Source: Caldilineae bacterium (GTDB lineage: Bacteria; Chloroflexota; Anaerolineae; J102). From it: 10,209 bases of DNA. Shown piece by piece: positions 1 through 5,983 of this stretch. Location: positions 1-10,209 of the forward strand of contig DUEF01000188.1 in the NCBI GenBank assembly GCA_011176555.1. The letters are read 5' to 3'. The number at the start of each line of letters is the position of its first letter. The stretch's first letter is position 1. The notes under the pieces were generated by a model. It did no database searches. It was not told the DNA's origin and was given only the letters and a program-made list of their open reading frames with translations. The translations under genes were made by a program, and so were the position numbers.

Positions 1-21
1 CCGGAGGTTAATTCTAGACGA

Positions 22-417
22 CTACTTAGCGTTGTAAGCCTGCGTTTCCAGGGCCGGCAGCACCAGCAGAAGCATGGCAGCGGCCGAATGGGCGAATGAG
101 ATAAAGGGATTTACTTTTCCCACATAGTCGTCAGGAGCCAGAGATTTGTCTCGGTGCATCGTGCCGTCCTCCTTCACTCGGCCCACATACTTGTCCGGGC
201 CGACCCTGGTGGCGTAGACTCGACCATTGTCCAGGTCCACATGCCCGACCTTCTTGTCTGCGCCCAGGCGTCGGGCATAGACCTTGCCTGATTTCAGATG
301 TACATGGCCGATCTTATCGTCGAGACCGACATCGCTGCGATAGACGTTTCCATTTTCTTTGACATGTCCCAACAGGCGGTCGGGAGCAAGAGATACTTCG
401 AGATAGACTTTACTCAT
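22..417 (-). CDS. Five-repeat protein with C-terminal hydrophobic segment (hypothetical)
   Basis: This 131-residue protein is dominated by five tandem units of about 20-21 residues covering residues ~3-102. Each unit follows the pattern x-Val-Tyr-x4-[Leu/Val]-[Gly/Ala]-x-Asp-x2-[Val/Ile/Leu]-Gly-x-Val-x3-Gly; the last unit is the most divergent, with Met-His replacing Val-Tyr. The periodic Gly and the alternating hydrophobic/charged residues suggest a beta-hairpin per unit and a closed or stacked beta fold (inference; it recalls small 'beta-flower'-type repeats, but I cannot assign a family). Residues ~104-124 form a hydrophobic stretch ending near the C-terminus, so the protein may be tail-anchored with the repeats in the cytoplasm. 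There is no N-terminal signal peptide. The start is supported by AAAGGA 8-9 bases upstream of ATG. It is the last gene of the block seen here, behind a hairpin-containing leader. Function unknown. Confidence 0.75.
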   Translation of the reverse strand: MSKVYLEVSLAPDRLLGHVKENGNVYRSDVGLDDKIGHVHLKSGKVYARRLGADKKVGHVDLDNGRVYATRVGPDKYVGRVKEDGTMHRDKSLAPDDYVGKVNPFISFAHSAAAMLLLVLPALETQAYNAK

Positions 418-443
418 GGTGATGATCCTTTTTCAGTGTGTGA

Positions 444-478
444 GCCGTTCCTTGCGTAGGGGATCCGAAAGGAACGGC
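444..478 (-). promoter_or_regulatory. Perfect 10-bp stem-loop in the leader of the repeat-protein gene
   Basis: GCCGTTCCTT (444-453) and AAGGAACGGC (469-478) are exact reverse complements around a 15-base loop. On the transcribed minus strand the stem ends about 26 bases before the ATG of the repeat-protein gene and is not followed by a T-run, so it is not a standard intrinsic terminator. It may be an mRNA-stabilising or regulatory leader hairpin, or a protein-binding dyad in DNA. Confidence 0.5.
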
Positions 479-548
479 ATTCGTGTTGGTGTTTCTTGTT
501 GATTGTTGGAGGTGACGCCAATGCTGGAGGCAGGGCTAAAATCACAAT

Positions 549-583
549 AAAACGTGGCGGCCAGTCATCAATCGCCTCGTTTT
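549..583 (-). terminator. Possible bidirectional intrinsic terminator after the first holin-like gene
   Basis: AAAACG-t-GGCG (549-559) pairs with CGCC-t-CGTTTT (573-583), giving 10 base pairs with one central mismatch and a 13-base loop. On the minus strand the 3' arm ends in TTTT followed by ATTGTGATTTT; on the plus strand it ends in TTTTT. It lies 23 bases past the stop codon of the holin-like gene at 606-959, the right place to end that transcript. Confidence 0.45.
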
Positions 584-605
584 TAATGTCGGGACTATGA
601 GCTGA

Positions 606-959
606 CTATACCAGACTTCCGAGCAGCCAGGTGGCCAGCCAGTTCACGACAGCGATAGCCAGAGCGGCGATCAACGCGCCCAGATATCCACTCACCCTCA
701 GACCCTTTAAGAGGTAACCGCTGCCGTAAATCACGCCGGCGGACACGATCAGGTGAACAAGGAAGCCGCCCCAGCCGCCGAAGTCGGTCATGAATGACAG
801 GACGAAATTGGTGATCACGCCGATGAGCACACCGGCGATGATCGCCCAGCCAAAGTTGTCCACTTCCAATCCCAATTTGAGTTTGCTGATTATCCAAATG
901 ATTACGCCGGCGATGACCGCGCCAATCGCCGAGCCAATTAGTGCTGTAATAAAATCCAT
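606..959 (-). CDS. Small four-helix membrane protein, phage-holin-4/YvlD-like (copy 1)
   Basis: The 117-residue protein is almost entirely hydrophobic, with four predicted membrane segments at about residues 5-26, 37-56, 63-84 and 91-115. The arrangement, with a short Gly-Leu-Glu-Val-Asp-x-Phe motif after helix 1 and a matching Val-x-Gly-[Tyr/Phe]-x-Gly-Ala-Leu motif before helix 4, is typical of the phage_holin_4_2/YvlD family. These are small integral membrane proteins of mostly unknown function; despite the name they are usually chromosomal and not lytic. A clear paralogue lies at 5984-6355, sharing LKLGLEVDNF versus LNLGLEVDGF and GALIAALAIAVVNWL versus GALIAAVAIAVLHWL. ATG is preceded by AAAGGAG with a TACTACA spacer, almost the same leader as the paralogue. 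There is no lysis partner, so a phage origin is not supported. Confidence 0.85.
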   Translation of the reverse strand: MDFITALIGSAIGAVIAGVIIWIISKLKLGLEVDNFGWAIIAGVLIGVITNFVLSFMTDFGGWGGFLVHLIVSAGVIYGSGYLLKGLRVSGYLGALIAALAIAVVNWLATWLLGSLV

Positions 960-1040
960 TGTAGTACTCCTTTTGTTAAAATGGTGGTGAGGTTTTGAAG
1001 AGATAGTGGTTGACTGTCGTTATGGACAGTTTAGGTTGTT

Positions 1041-1158
1041 GTAACTGCTAAGGTTATTCTGTTCTTATCCGCAGATTTCGTAGATTTTGCAGATTAAAAA
1101 CAAAAATCTAAATAATCTGGGCAATCTGCGGATAAAGAAAGGCGGTGTTAGCAGTCAC
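1041..1158. repeat. Nested inverted-repeat (MITE/REP-like) element
   Basis: A 13-bp perfect inverted repeat, TTATCCGCAGATT (1065-1077) and AATCTGCGGATAA (1123-1135), is nested inside an outer pair GTAACTGCTAA (1041-1051) and TTAGCAGTCAC (1148-1158) that matches at all but one position. Between the inner arms are several AGATT/AATCT fragments that can pair further, so the whole ~118 bases can fold into a long cruciform or hairpin. No target-site duplication is evident at the edges and there is no ORF inside. It sits between the ABC permease and copy 1 of the holin-like gene. The AATCTGCGGAT-type palindrome suggests a dispersed repeat, but copy number cannot be judged from this window. Confidence 0.7.
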
Positions 1159-1168
1159 ATATTTTCAT
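1148..1168 (-). other. Six-codon mini-ORF behind a strong ribosome binding site, possibly a truncated gene start
   Basis: An AAAGGAG ribosome binding site (1176-1182) stands exactly 7 bases before an ATG (1166-1168), better than many real starts in this window. The frame reads Met-Lys-Ile-Cys-Asp-Cys and stops at TAA (1148-1150). The stop lies inside the outer arm of the palindromic element at 1041-1158, which begins at the fourth codon. Either the element inserted just after the start of a former small gene, or this is a short leader peptide. An orphan start signal is the direct observation; both explanations are inference. Confidence 0.35.
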
Positions 1169-1217
1169 CGTTTGTCTCCTTTATCCTCGTATAATTTTTC
1201 TTGCATGAACAACTGCG

Positions 1218-2900
1218 TCAATTGGCGCCAATGCGAGGCCAGGCTTTCTCCACGCGATTGGTGCACCACTGCACGAAAAACCAGGTGCCGCCCGCCAGCA
1301 AGGCCAGGCCCATGATCACGGCGGGAATGGCCAATGAAGGCGTTTCGTTTGCGACTAAATAGGTCGCCATGACGATGATGATGGCTACGATGCTATAGCC
1401 AAACGAGCCAACCAGGCTTGGGATTGACGACTTACGGTTCGACATGCGACGCGGGTCTTCCCACTCAAAGTTGGGGTAAAGAAAGCCGAGGGAGACCAGG
1501 AAAGAAAACAGGCCATAGCCCATGATTAAGATGACCAGCAGGCCAAATGGCATCCAGATCAGACTGAACTTCATGATGAACAGCGTCACAAACATGGAAA
1601 TCGTCGCCAGGGCCGCATAGGGCAGGAAAATGCCGAATGTTTTGGCTCGTAACAACTGGCTGGCGCTAATGGGCGCCGTCTTGAGAATGTAAAAAGCGCT
1701 TCTTTCTATCGACAAAGAGGTCACTGCCAAACGCGTAAAAGCCAGATAGCCGGCGAAATAGATCAGGCCTGAGATGATCACGCCGGTTGATAAGAGATTG
1801 ACGCCATCTCCCTCTAACGCCTCGGATATCCCGAACAAGGAGGAACCATCATCCCCTGGGCGCAGCATCATGAACAGGGCGAACCCGACCATGATGACCG
1901 CAGTGAACAGCGTAGCCAGCATGCGCGGGTCACGAATACGCAGCAGCCAATCTTTGTAGCCAAGAATGAAATCGAGGGAATTTCGGCCGAACACGCCGGG
2001 CTGTTCGCCAATATCCTGCGACGCAGCGCCCGAACTCTGCATGCGCAGCCAGCCGGACAGATAGAGCCGGTCCGCCAGCAATATCACAACCAGAAACAGG
2101 CCGACCGTGATGGCGAGATAGGTTATCAATGCCCCAATCGCAGAAGCCGTCATCTGCCCTTGCCCAAACGCCACCAGGGCGCGTCCAGCCCAGATGGAGG
2201 GCAGTGGCAAATCACCGATGTGATTGATGAATCCCTCGACCGCCGCCAGTGACTTGGCATCCAGCGCTTGCTTATCGCCGCCGAACAGGGTCGGCAGATA
2301 AAACAGCAGGGATAGCAAGAGGCCGATCACGATCGATGCCGCCCCGACCCATTCATTCAGGCGGCGCGCCGGCAATACCCGTACCAGGAAGATGGCGATC
2401 AAAGCGCCCAGCGAAATCCCAAACAGGGGCGTGACCAGAATGAGCAGCACGCCCAGGATGTAGTAAAGCGGCCCTGAACCGACGCCAATGCCGAAGCCTA
2501 TCAGGGCGGGGATCGTTGCCAGCAGGAGAACGGATATGGTCGTCGGCATGCGGCTGAGCAGCTTGGCCGTCATCACCGCGCGGGAGCGAACGGGCGCCAC
2601 CAGCAATTTCTCCAAATCATCACTCAGGTAGAGCGCTTGCAGCGCCTGGCTGAAGCCCACGAAGATCACGCCAAACAAGACAACGGTGAGCAACAGGCCG
2701 GGTAGAATCTCGGCTCTGATTCGGATGATCGAGGTATCTTTTGTCAGGCTGGCTGCAAAAACACCCAGCGCTCCTGACAAAACAACGACCAACAGGACGC
2801 CGAGGATCAGAATGATCTTGCTTGAACGACGCGTGCCGCCATCGGCGCGGCGGTCAATCGTCCAGTAGAGACGAATGAGCAATAGGGTGTCAGCGAGCAT
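1218..2900 (-). CDS. ABC-2-type exporter permease subunit
   Basis: This 560-residue, very hydrophobic protein has roughly a dozen membrane segments in two halves separated by a polar stretch near residues 290-320. It is the membrane-spanning partner of the ATPase encoded just upstream: the two genes overlap by 11 bases (2890-2900), which implies translational coupling and a shared complex. After the second membrane segment, residues 91-104 (YLSDDLEKLLVAPV) match a region often seen in large ABC-2 exporter permeases, a cytoplasmic loop likely to contact the ATPase. There is no periplasmic-binding-protein gene, consistent with export. The substrate cannot be read from the sequence; lipids, drugs or a peptide are all possible. 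The candidate peptide precursor at 3895-4038 lies just upstream of the ATPase, so peptide export or self-immunity is a reasonable but unproved idea. Start ATG at 2898-2900 is fixed by the overlap. Confidence 0.88.
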   Translation of the reverse strand: MLADTLLLIRLYWTIDRRADGGTRRSSKIILILGVLLVVVLSGALGVFAASLTKDTSIIRIRAEILPGLLLTVVLFGVIFVGFSQALQALYLSDDLEKLLVAPVRSRAVMTAKLLSRMPTTISVLLLATIPALIGFGIGVGSGPLYYILGVLLILVTPLFGISLGALIAIFLVRVLPARRLNEWVGAASIVIGLLLSLLFYLPTLFGGDKQALDAKSLAAVEGFINHIGDLPLPSIWAGRALVAFGQGQMTASAIGALITYLAITVGLFLVVILLADRLYLSGWLRMQSSGAASQDIGEQPGVFGRNSLDFILGYKDWLLRIRDPRMLATLFTAVIMVGFALFMMLRPGDDGSSLFGISEALEGDGVNLLSTGVIISGLIYFAGYLAFTRLAVTSLSIERSAFYILKTAPISASQLLRAKTFGIFLPYAALATISMFVTLFIMKFSLIWMPFGLLVILIMGYGLFSFLVSLGFLYPNFEWEDPRRMSNRKSSIPSLVGSFGYSIVAIIIVMATYLVANETPSLAIPAVIMGLALLAGGTWFFVQWCTNRVEKAWPRIGAN

Positions 2901-3657
2901 TGCCTAACTCCTTGACCATGTCATCGACATCTTTGCCGCCCGTCAGTTCCAGGAAGATGTCTTCGAGTGATTGGTCCCCTCGCATCTCTCGTAGTTCGTC
3001 GACCGGGGCATCGGCCAGGATTACGCCGTGGTTGATGATGATCACCCGGTCGCACATGTTCTGGACGATTTCGAGGATATGCGAGGAGAAAAAGATGGCA
3101 TTGCCGTTGTCGCGGTGTTGCACCAGCAGGTCTTTGACCAGGCGGGCGGAGCGGGGGTCCAGGCCAACGGTGGGTTCATCCATGAGAATGACTTTGGGGT
3201 CGTGAAGCAGAGCCCCGATGATCGCTACCTTTTGCTGCATACCGTGGCTGAATCCGTCCAGGTAATTGCCCGCTTTGTCCGTCAGGCCGAACAGGTCGAG
3301 CAGTTGCTTGATACGCTCTTCCGCCAGATCAGAGGGTACATGATACAGTTGCCCCATGAAACGGAGGTATTCGATCTCTTTCAATTTACCGTACAGATTG
3401 GGTGTATCCGGCACGTAGGCGAATTGGGCTTTCGCCTTGAGCGGTTCCTTCTGAATGTCCAGGCCGGTGACAAGGGCGTGTCCGCCGTCCGGTTCCAGGA
3501 GGCCGGTGATCATTTTAATGGTCGTGGTTTTACCGGCGCCGTTGGGGCCGAGAAAGCCCACGATCTCGCCGGGGTTGATGTTGAAGTCAACACCATCCAC
3601 GGCCGTAAAGTCTCCAAATTGCTTTCGTAATCCTTTTGCTTCAATTATGTAGGGCAT
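2890..3657 (-). CDS. ABC transporter ATP-binding protein (ABC-2/DrrA-like class)
   Basis: The 255-residue protein is a complete nucleotide-binding domain. Walker A is GPNGAGKTT (residues 37-45), the signature loop is FSHGMQQ (136-142, a variant of LSGGQ), Walker B is VILMDE (156-161) with catalytic Glu161, the D-loop is VGLD (164-167), and the switch His is residue 193. The Q-loop position reads Val-Pro-Asp instead of the usual Gln, as in many exporter ATPases of this class. It powers the permease at 1218-2900, whose start codon it overlaps. The start is supported by CTGGAG six bases before ATG. The upstream intergenic space holds an 11-bp inverted repeat (3690-3741) that could control the operon. 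The length and single domain fit exporters of the antibiotic-resistance/bacteriocin-immunity kind, but the substrate is not determinable. Confidence 0.93.
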   Translation of the reverse strand: MPYIIEAKGLRKQFGDFTAVDGVDFNINPGEIVGFLGPNGAGKTTTIKMITGLLEPDGGHALVTGLDIQKEPLKAKAQFAYVPDTPNLYGKLKEIEYLRFMGQLYHVPSDLAEERIKQLLDLFGLTDKAGNYLDGFSHGMQQKVAIIGALLHDPKVILMDEPTVGLDPRSARLVKDLLVQHRDNGNAIFFSSHILEIVQNMCDRVIIINHGVILADAPVDELREMRGDQSLEDIFLELTGGKDVDDMVKELGNAR

Positions 3658-3689
3658 TGCTCACTCCAGGGCTTAATATACTGGTTTTG

Positions 3690-3741
3690 GGTAGATTGGT
3701 AGATTGGGGATTGGGGATTGGAAACGGCCAACCAATCTACC
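3690..3741. repeat. Direct and inverted repeat cluster in the ABC operon leader
   Basis: GGTAGATTGGT (3690-3700) is the exact reverse complement of ACCAATCTACC (3731-3741). A second overlapping copy, GGTAGATTGG (3698-3707), can pair with the same right arm, and the loop contains the repeated unit GGGGATT. The cluster lies 33-84 bases upstream of the ATPase start, where an operator, attenuator or end-of-transcript hairpin for the preceding peptide gene would sit. There is no T-run after the stem on the minus strand. A related but imperfect pattern occurs at 7684-7722. Confidence 0.55.
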
Positions 3742-3894
3742 TGCTACCTGTATATTACAGATTATCCAGCGGTTGTATCGAAGCCGGGCCATGAGCCGGG
3801 AAGAGCAGTCCCTTCTCCGGACGCGTGGCTATTTCAGGTTGCGCCCTACTCGTATGCCGTCGATTCGGGCGGCGCATGGGTGAGAGGCGTATGC

Positions 3895-4038
3895 TTATTG
3901 TCCGGGCAGACCCAGGGGGTTGCCGTCAGGTTGGCCGCCCAAAGGCGAACCGGCGAACTGCTTGAGCTGGCCCTTGTGAGTGATGCGGGGTGTTTCGTAA
4001 ACGGGTTGTTGTTTGGCGTGTGTCTCAGGTTTCATCAT
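3895..4038 (-). CDS. Candidate lasso-type RiPP precursor peptide (copy 1)
   Basis: A 47-residue peptide with Met-Met at its start. Residues 14-29 (YETPRITHKGQLKQFA) match the lasso leader pattern Tyr-x2-Pro-x-[Leu/Ile]-x3-Gly (Tyr14, Pro17, Ile19, Gly23). The expected Thr six residues after that Gly is Ala29. The proposed core is GSPLGGQPDGNPLGLPGQ (residues 30-47), where Gly is position 1 and Asp position 9, the usual ring-closing pair; cutting one residue later would give Ser1-Asp8. The paralogue at 6520-6663 is 35/47 identical, with only two differences in the last 20 residues. The ribosome binding site AAAAGGAG lies inside the last codons of the 177-residue gene, and that gene's TGA stop overlaps the ATGATGA start; the second ATG (4033-4035) has the better 6-base spacing. 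No maturation enzymes are in the window, so the class is inferred from the leader and core only. Confidence 0.65.
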   Translation of the reverse strand: MMKPETHAKQQPVYETPRITHKGQLKQFAGSPLGGQPDGNPLGLPGQ

Positions 4039-4568
4039 AGGCTCCTTTTGCGTAGAACGTACACCCCGACCAGTGTTGCAAACCCGGCCAGAAGCGCTGC
4101 GACCAGCCAGTTTGCCGGCGCTGTGGCGGTGGCGTTGAGCGATTGCAAGATGACGGCATTGGGACCTGTTGGGCCAAATTCACCACCGGTGGGAGGGCTC
4201 CCCGTCGTCGTATTGCCACCACAGCCTGTGGATGAGGCGGCGAAGAGGCTCCAGGTGATAGGGCTTGTGCTTGACGCCACGCTATTGCCTGCCACCGTAC
4301 AGGTGAAATTGCTGACGCCGCTGCATTTCACGGTGTGGTTTCCTGCGTTTGGGCCATCTGGCACAGAAACAGCCATACAGACATGATGATGTGGATTCGT
4401 AATTGTGGCTGTACCTGTCAGCACCCAATTGGAACCGTCCCAATTCGGCCCATTTGTGCTGTGCCATGTCGCTCCGGCAAATGCTACAGTCGTTAGTATT
4501 AGAATGGCGATGGTTGCCACGATAAATGCTCGGAGTAGTGATTTCAAACTGCCGCTACGGATTTTCAT
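4035..4568 (-). CDS. Secreted, C-terminally membrane-anchored hypothetical protein
   Basis: The 177-residue protein has an N-terminal signal peptide: a basic start (Lys2, Arg4, Lys9, Arg13), a hydrophobic core at ~14-29, and a likely cleavage after Ala-Phe-Ala31. The mature part is rich in Thr, Ser, Asn and Gly, with four Cys (64, 82, 90, 116) that could form two disulfides and a His-His-His-Val-Cys patch at 60-64. A Gly/Pro/Thr-rich linker (~117-137) leads to a C-terminal membrane helix (~154-172) and a basic Arg-Lys-Arg tail, so the domain is anchored outside the membrane. There is no LPxTG sortase motif. No family is recognised. AGGAG lies 7 bases before ATG. The 3' end carries the ribosome binding site of the peptide gene at 3895-4038, which it overlaps by 4 bases, so the two are probably co-translated. 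Confidence 0.8.
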   Translation of the reverse strand: MKIRSGSLKSLLRAFIVATIAILILTTVAFAGATWHSTNGPNWDGSNWVLTGTATITNPHHHVCMAVSVPDGPNAGNHTVKCSGVSNFTCTVAGNSVASSTSPITWSLFAASSTGCGGNTTTGSPPTGGEFGPTGPNAVILQSLNATATAPANWLVAALLAGFATLVGVYVLRKRSL

Positions 4569-4702
4569 AGCGATTCTCCTGTGGGAATAGGATGGCTGGT
4601 GACCCGGTTGATAACAGCGGTGATCTGTAGGGATGAAGGCGAGGGGGTGACGCCTGCGATTTTGGCGAAAATTGATTTGTGAGAAAAAATGGAGGTGTTC
4701 AT
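4565..4702 (-). CDS. Doubtful 45-residue ORF overlapping the secreted-protein start
   Basis: A 45-codon ORF (MNTSIFSHKSIF...) ends with a TGA that shares the ATGA of the secreted-protein start at 4568. That 4-base overlap is typical of coupled genes and matches the junction at 4035-4038. Against it, the ATG at 4700-4702 has no convincing ribosome binding site, the composition is Ser/Thr/Pro-rich and unlike a folded protein, and the region could simply be a leader. Listed only because of the stop/start overlap. Confidence 0.2.
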   Translation of the reverse strand: MNTSIFSHKSIFAKIAGVTPSPSSLQITAVINRVTSHPIPTGESL

Positions 4703-4791
4703 GTTGCGTTCTTTGGTCTCATGACCTGGAAGTGAGTTGTCACCTGTTGTGGGCGACAAGTGGGGTGGGGAATGGAATCGATTAGTTGTCG

Positions 4792-5178
4792 TCACGTGGG
4801 TTGTCTCTTCGCCTGAAATTGAAAGAGTGTGTCGACCAGCAGTTGGGAAGGGTCGCTTCGCCACAAAGCGGCGTCTGCGCCCGCAGCCACCGCCCGCCTC
4901 TTCTGGCTGGCGGTGTTGATGAAGATCACCGCGCGGGGAGAAGACGAGCCGTTGTTCAACTTCTCCAACAGGGTCAGTACCTCTGGCTCAGGCAGATTGG
5001 CGTCGATCACCACCAGATCGGGGGCCAGATCTCGCACCATGTTGCGGGCGGAAAGTCATCCCGTGGCAGAGCCGACGATTGTAATCTGTGAGAAAGATGC
5101 CAACATCGCCCGCAACAATTCTCCCATAATGCCGGGGGCGGAGACGACGAGGGTGCGAATATCTCGATAGATGGTCAT
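4792..5178 (-). pseudogene. Stand-alone receiver (REC) domain gene interrupted by an in-frame TGA
   Basis: Reading from ATG 5176-5178, with an excellent AGGAGGT six bases upstream, one frame of 129 codons runs to 4792 with a single internal TGA at 5056-5058 (codon 41). Around it the protein continues without a frame change as a receiver-like fold: a first strand (TLVVSAP, 9-15), a third strand ending at the phosphoacceptor position (PDLVVIDANLP, Asp59), then AVIFINTA and AGADAALWRSDP. The acidic pair that normally follows the first strand is absent (Ser-Ala-Pro), and the conserved Lys of the fifth strand is Arg, so even the intact form would be a degenerate receiver. One base change from GGA or CGA would explain the stop. 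Restart at Met47 (5038-5040) would make 82 residues, but no ribosome binding site is visible there. A sequencing error is also possible. Confidence 0.75.
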
Positions 5179-5320
5179 GGGCTTACCTCCTCGGAGATCA
5201 AAAAACCTCTCGTGTCAAAATGCATTATCGTCTCATCAACCTACAGGACGTTGGATAGAAGGCGACATTCATATCCAAGTTGGCGTTTATTGGTATGTTT
5301 TCAATATCCCAGGGTGGGAG

Positions 5321-5347
5321 AGATCAACTTTTGCCAAAAGTTGATCT
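5321..5347. repeat. Perfect 12-bp inverted repeat with 3-base loop
   Basis: AGATCAACTTTT (5321-5332) and AAAAGTTGATCT (5336-5347) are exact reverse complements separated by GCC. It lies in the 235-base gap between the hypothetical ORF at 5414-5740 and the broken receiver gene. Neither strand has a T-run after the stem, so it is not a standard terminator; a DNA dyad for a regulator, a processing hairpin or a dispersed palindrome are alternatives. I see no gene in the rest of this gap. Confidence 0.6.
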
Positions 5348-5413
5348 TCTTTGGCTGTCGCCCCCATTTTATTGAGAAGATACGTTTATTGCTGTAATAG
5401 CCCTCTTTACTTA

Positions 5414-5740
5414 TCATAACATGAGAGGCCAATCTATCCAAAGCCCACTGGCGCACCAATTCCAAATTTGGTTGAAGACAGATCTGTCGCTACATCCGGG
5501 GCAAGCAATTCCCATGACGTTGGTCGTTCGTGAAGCCGTTTCCCGGGATGAAGCAGCCGCCTCTGCCTGCTCGGGTGGTGGGAATTCGTCTCCCCTGTGG
5601 ACCACAATCACCCATTTTCTGGGAGGGGCGAGTAATTTCCAGGCGACAGGCGTACAAATGAGGCGGTGCATCGCAAAAAAGACATTGATTGGCAACCCAG
5701 TTTGTAGAAATTGCTCGCCCTGTTTGCGGAAATGATCCAT
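5414..5740 (-). CDS. Hypothetical 108-residue protein
   Basis: The ORF starts at an ATG with AAGGAG seven bases upstream, which is the main reason to prefer it over the opposite-strand ORF in the same place (5421-5735), whose start lacks such a site. No family is recognised. The N-terminal half is mixed hydrophobic and basic (LPINVFFAMHRLICTPVAW, ~16-34), the middle is acidic and Ala-rich, and the C-terminal part holds Cys-Pro-Gly-Cys and several Trp. There is no signal peptide or clear membrane helix. Composition after residue ~50 looks weakly protein-like, so this may be a decayed or frame-shifted gene. It lies downstream of the strong terminator at 5891-5924 and so needs its own promoter; TTGACA at 5814-5819 is a good -35 candidate, but I see no convincing -10 at the right distance. 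Confidence 0.4.
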   Translation of the reverse strand: MDHFRKQGEQFLQTGLPINVFFAMHRLICTPVAWKLLAPPRKWVIVVHRGDEFPPPEQAEAAASSRETASRTTNVMGIACPGCSDRSVFNQIWNWCASGLWIDWPLML

Positions 5741-5890
5741 ATTTCGTCTCCTTCTTGACTATGGAGGCGTAAACATATATCAGGACGGCTCAGTACCTAT
5801 TTCTTTTGAGGCATGTCAACTCACATCCGGTTGACGGTCTTTATGCTTCAGTCGGCGGTACATCGGTGGTTAGCACAGCATAAAAAGATC

Positions 5891-5924
5891 AAAAAAAACA
5901 GCCATCGCATGCAATGGCTGTTTT
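5891..5924 (-). terminator. Strong rho-independent terminator
   Basis: On the minus strand an 11-bp perfect stem, AAAACAGCCAT (5914-5924 paired with 5895-5905), encloses an 8-base loop containing GCATGC and runs straight into eight T residues (complement of the A-run 5891-5898). It lies 60 bases past the stop of the holin-like gene at 5984-6355 and should end the transcript that carries that gene and possibly the peptide gene before it. The genes downstream therefore probably form a separate transcription unit. Confidence 0.9.
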
Positions 5925-5983
5925 CATGGCTGGTATTCCCTTCTAGCGGTGTGCGAGACCGGTCGGCGGGAATACAGTCATTA

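Noticed and set aside
3028..3630. Long plus-strand ORF opposite the ABC ATPase
   Set aside because: It is antisense to a complete ATPase with all motifs and has no family features of its own.
3718..4386. 222-residue plus-strand ORF
   Set aside because: It covers the peptide 1 gene and part of the secreted-protein gene on the opposite strand, has no ribosome binding site, and its composition is shadow-like.
4035..4568. Sortase-anchored surface protein
   Set aside because: The C-terminus has a membrane helix and basic tail but no LPxTG-like motif, so simple membrane anchoring is more likely.
5056..5058. TGA as a selenocysteine codon
   Set aside because: The position is a variable loop of a receiver fold with no redox role, and no recoding element is apparent; a nonsense change or read error is simpler.
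5421..5735. Plus-strand ORF opposite the hypothetical 108-residue gene
   Set aside because: The minus-strand ORF has AAGGAG correctly spaced and fits the strand of every other gene; the plus ORF has neither.
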